Positions 60,782 through 64,000 of a stretch of DNA of 64,000 nucleotides are shown piece by piece. The translations under genes were made by a program, and so were the position numbers. Position 1 is the stretch's first letter, and every line of letters begins with the position of its first letter. Under the pieces are notes generated by a model, which was not told the origin of the DNA, ran no database searches, and saw only the letters and a list, made by a program, of their open reading frames with translations. The DNA comes from Telopea speciosissima (taxonomy: Eukaryota > Streptophyta > Magnoliopsida > Proteales > Proteaceae), in NCBI RefSeq assembly GCF_018873765.1, contig NC_057916.1, positions 32,587,501-32,651,500 of the forward strand, read 5' to 3'.

Positions 60782-61039
60782 TAGGGATGTAAATGGATCG
60801 GATTCGGTTCTGATAGTGCTATAACCGCATCCGCATCCGATTAATTTTCGAACGGATTCGGATAGTGCTAAACGGATATGGATACGGATATGGTTCGGAT
60901 ATTTTATTAGTTTACATGTAAATGTAACTTTTCAAATAAGCATAGCCTATCCATATCCACATCCGTTTAGCTTTCGGACGGATTCGGATAGTGCTAAACG
61001 GATACGGAAACAAATTTCAACTATTCATTTATACCCCTA
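60782..61039. mobile_element. hAT-like repeat, 258 bp
   Basis: Ends TAGGGATGTAAATGG and TCATTTATACCCCTA are inverted repeats. The word GACGGATTCGGATAGTGC (or a close match) recurs at about 60852 and 60977. No target duplication was found. Confidence 0.55.
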
Positions 61040-61938
61040 AAACCGGATAGAATAGTAGATTTCACTCCTTTGGCATATTCTTCTTCTTCTTCCATTAAAT
61101 AAAGTGGTTAATCAAATATAATTACTTCCATTAAGGGAAATGTACGTAAGAAGATCTCAACAATTAAGGTCAGAGACCACTTGCCCTAATTGAGTTTTTA
61201 ATATTCCTCTAGAGGGGGCAGAAGAAGTCAAATACCACCGGCCGAAGTAGTGCTGGATTGCTGTTTCCTCCATCATCAGGTCTCATTATACAATTCATAA
61301 CCCCCATTAAAGATCAGCTCAGACCAAGAGACAAACACTACTCACTAATCTGATTTATAATAATTAATCCAAATTAAAACTAGTAAACAAATGGGCTTAA
61401 ATTAATGGTTAACTGATGCATTAATCATGCCCATCAACATACACATGGCCATGCTCCCCTCCTTCACTTTTGGCCCATTAATTGAAATAAATAAATAAAT
61501 AAATTTCCTCATGATCATCAAGAAAACAAAACAATTACAATAATAATGAAAAGGCATCTCATAATATACAAAGAATCTCACAGAAAAAAATAACAGCAAA
61601 TCTGAAGGAATAAAATCAGAAAACTACAACAAGAACAACAAAGGATGTGATTATTAAGCAAGCCATTAATATTAAAGAAGCAAAGCTAGACAAAATAACC
61701 ACAAGCTAGGTCTTGGGGACTACACAAATTGTTATTACTTCTTGTCCATATAACAAATAACACATAATTAATTTTATGTTCATATTATATTAAAGGACTA
61801 AAACAGTACAAATACACCAAGTGCTCCATCCAATGATCTCGTCTTCTTCTTCTATATTAATCTTCTTCATTAATGCAGTTTATAGCCTTTGGAGAAAGAA
61901 AGTGGGAGATCAAATGAGCTGTTTGGTGGTTTCTTTCT

Positions 61939-63932
61939 TTAGCTTCTGTTCTTGCATTTCTCCACGGCTCTTGGTGCTGAAATTAATGCATAAAATATCA
62001 CATTAGTTCTTGAAATATATAAAAAAAAGTTTACTTGAAACTGTTTCCCTATTAGACTTCCTATAAGTGAAAAGACAAAAATGATCCTTATTTCTTAAGC
62101 TATTTCCTAGCATTGTTCTACTGGTCTTCTCATTATATGGAAATTCAAATTGCAAGAAAAGGCAGCTGCAAGGGTAGATCGATGTGTATAGAAAACCTAG
62201 AAACTGTGGAGCAAGTGGTAGTTCCCTAGAGGCTAACCTAAGATTATTAATGATTAATCTATTAATGGAAAAAGAGTATCTGAGCCACTCGTGTAGCTTA
62301 TGCTTACACACAAATTTTATAGGGAAAAAGAACTTTGTCCTGGAGTGTGGCCTACACCAGCACTCCCATGAGTCTATCTCTTCCTCCCCATATGAAAAGA
62401 CATCTCTGCCCCCTTATTGTGAGGAAGAGAGCGATAGACACATGGGATTACTAGCGTAGGCCACACTCCTTGACAAAAAACTAAGTCCCAACTTTATAAT
62501 TCATTTTTCTCTTCCCTTTAAAAAAGGAGTATCTGAATGACACCTTTACTTTTACCAAAAAAAAAAATGCAATTCAGATCTTCTACGGCACAGCTGCCCT
62601 AGCGGCCTGAGCAACGCAGACATAGCCACCCGCGCAATGACCTCCTTACCTCTGCCCAAGCACAGACACCTTCTTTTACTTGTCCCTTGTCTTATTCCCA
62701 AAAGTTCTTTAAAATAAATGTATAAAATAGTTTGGAAATGAGATACCATTATGCCATTATCCAAATGTGTCATTGCCATTCATATATTTTTTAGTATACA
62801 TGTGAAATAATACTATTGCCTCATTTGGAAAAAAAAAATTGTATCATACTAAAAGGGTAAGAAAATAAGGTTACAAATTATTTCATACCTCGAGGTTGTT
62901 AATAAGAAAACCCTTTAAAAAATAAATAAATAATTATTTATGAGAGGGTGTAGGGTACAGTAGCGACTAGAGAACCCTTGCCTATAGTAATCTTAGTTAA
63001 TCTCAGGAATATTAATTGAGTTTGGATTATTAATCTCACAAAAGTAAATGAGAAAATTGTGTATAAAGGAACTAACCAAGTCCAATTGCCTCTGATCCCT
63101 TCATTATACGCAAGCGCTTGCATGAATCTACAAACATCCTGGTTGAAATATTGAAGTAGAAGTTAGTTATGAATAAATCTTTGAAATTAAGGATCTATAT
63201 ATAGTACATCTATATGCGAAAAAGTACTATGTCCGAGAGTGTTGGGAGTGTGGTCTACGCCTCCACTCTCATGAGTTTATCTCTCTCTTTCCCATATGAA
63301 AAGACTTCTCTGCTCCCTCGTTTTGAGGAGGAGAGAGATAGACACATGGGAGCGCTGGCGTAGACCAGACTCTCGAACAGAAAACTATTTCTTTATCTCC
63401 AAAATATAATGAATATCAGAAGAAGGGTGGTCAGGTGGGTTGATAAGAACTTAGAACTTACTCCCAAGGGACATCACCAACAAGCATCCAATCTCCATCT
63501 TTGTCTTCGTAAGTTGGCACATACTCAGAACCATTTAACAGATCCATCAACTTACTCTCATTCATGAAATCTTTCATTCCTTGTGGCCCACAGTTACCTT
63601 CATAATTCACAGATCAAATAAAAATAAAAAAAAAGGTTTTAAAACATGTATAGATCAATAAGCATTTGATGAGAAGGAATTAATAATAATCTGGATTAGT
63701 ACCTATGGTGAAGGAACTAAACATCTTTCCTAAGGCATCAGAAAGTTCTTGGTAACTCTTATACATCTTCAAATCTACCTTACGTAAGTAAGGTGCTCCA
63801 TCCATGCTAACCTTCACGAATGCTGCACTTCCACCATTAGCTTTCTCAGTAGTCTCTTCACTGTTGTTCTTCTGAACAGATAGAATGTTCTTTCTGAAAG
63901 ATCTAACTGGTGGCCAACCCACCACTTGTGTC
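61939..63932 (-). CDS. Aux/IAA auxin-response repressor, 3' four exons (5' part outside window)
   Basis: Minus-strand exons: 63932-63703, 63597-63462, 63138-63077, 61976-61939; all junctions are GT-AG and the phases agree. The first visible exon opens with [15 protein letters not shown], the domain II degron bound by TIR1/AFB with auxin. It continues into domain III ([29 protein letters not shown]). The next exons give domain IV ([50 protein letters not shown]). The last exon encodes [12 protein letters not shown] and stop, an ending typical of the IAA7/14/16 group. The PB1 region (domains III-IV) binds ARFs. Domain I (the LxLxL repression motif) must lie beyond 64000. Intron 61977-63076 and intron 63139-63461 each hold a family E fold-back. 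The visible part is intact. Confidence 0.93.
62322..62489. mobile_element. Fold-back MITE, family E, copy 3 (Aux/IAA intron)
   Basis: GGGAAAAAGAACTTTGTCC...GACAAAAAACTAAGTCCC, with core GAAAAGACATCTCTGCCCCC. Confidence 0.88.
62550..62690. repeat. Dispersed-repeat-like segment in the Aux/IAA intron
   Basis: An A run followed by CGGCACAGCTGCCCTAGCGGCC and a GC-rich stretch out of keeping with the AT-rich intron. It looks like a short retroposed or MITE sequence, but the ends were not found. Confidence 0.3.
63216..63391. mobile_element. Fold-back MITE, family E, copy 4 (Aux/IAA intron)
   Basis: GCGAAAAAGTACTATGTCC...GAACAGAAAACTATTTC, with core GAAAAGACTTCTCTGCTCCC. It is more diverged than the other copies and has a small internal duplication (GAGTGTTGGGAGTGTGG). 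Confidence 0.85.
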
Positions 63933-64000
63933 CTGAAAAATTTTATCCCAAATTTTATTACATATTTAAAGGAAAGAATATGATTTATTTACTTTAATTA

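Larger units (their letters stand above)
53040..61930. other. Gene-free interval with small repeats
   Basis: No coding gene was recognised. It contains hAT-like and other small elements listed separately and decayed GGAACCG-type repeats (59305-59525, 59900-60075). It also has an A25 run (58013-58037) and a G14 run (59018-59031). The stretch 57190-57510 has short open frames but no family match. Confidence 0.55.

Overview
This window is nuclear DNA of a flowering plant. It has intron-containing plant genes with GT-AG junctions, Ty1/Copia and Ty3-like LTR elements primed by initiator tRNA-Met, a CACTA transposon, a tRNA-derived SINE and many short inverted-repeat elements. Nothing in it fixes the species. 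An early-diverging eudicot or magnoliid is only a guess.

Layout. (1) 1-13738 is a Copia element (A). A long LTR is inserted in its gag (1-845), and an 8.2 kb non-autonomous CACTA element (1719-9961) splits its integrase. The CACTA carries subterminal CAACGG/CCGTCGC repeats, a minisatellite, a captured SURP-domain exon and an RTE-type LINE tail. (2) 15251-17376 (minus) is an intact two-exon chloroplast-type phospholipase A1. Its intron holds two fold-back elements, and these make the gene look truncated to a naive ORF scan. (3) 17.6-43.3 kb is repeat DNA built around a nest. A decayed LTR-like sequence is split by Copia element B (22676-41247). B's 5' LTR is split by a solo LTR (C, 22874-36437), which is split by a complete LARD-like element (D, 23687-34395). 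Target-site duplications AGATT, ATTTA and GAAGG resolve the order. (4) 43948-49889 (plus) is an 11-exon FBL17 orthologue (592 aa), an SCF F-box cell-cycle regulator, with E2F-like sites just upstream. (5) 51718-52269 (minus) is a class II PR-4 (barwin) gene. (6) 52.3-61.9 kb is gene-free, with small hAT-like and fold-back elements. (7) 61939-63932 (minus) holds the last four exons seen of an Aux/IAA repressor. Its 5' end lies beyond the window, and a fold-back of the same family sits in each of two introns.

The genes do not form a pathway. PLA1 can feed jasmonate synthesis, PR-4 is a defence protein, Aux/IAA is a repressor of auxin response, and FBL17 drives cell-cycle progression. The most unusual signal is a set of at least eight fold-back elements. 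Their arms fall into five unrelated sequence sets, yet all share one short core (about GAATAGTCATTTCTGCCCCC). A second is a structural slot in the LTR elements that is filled by different short-word repeat vocabularies.
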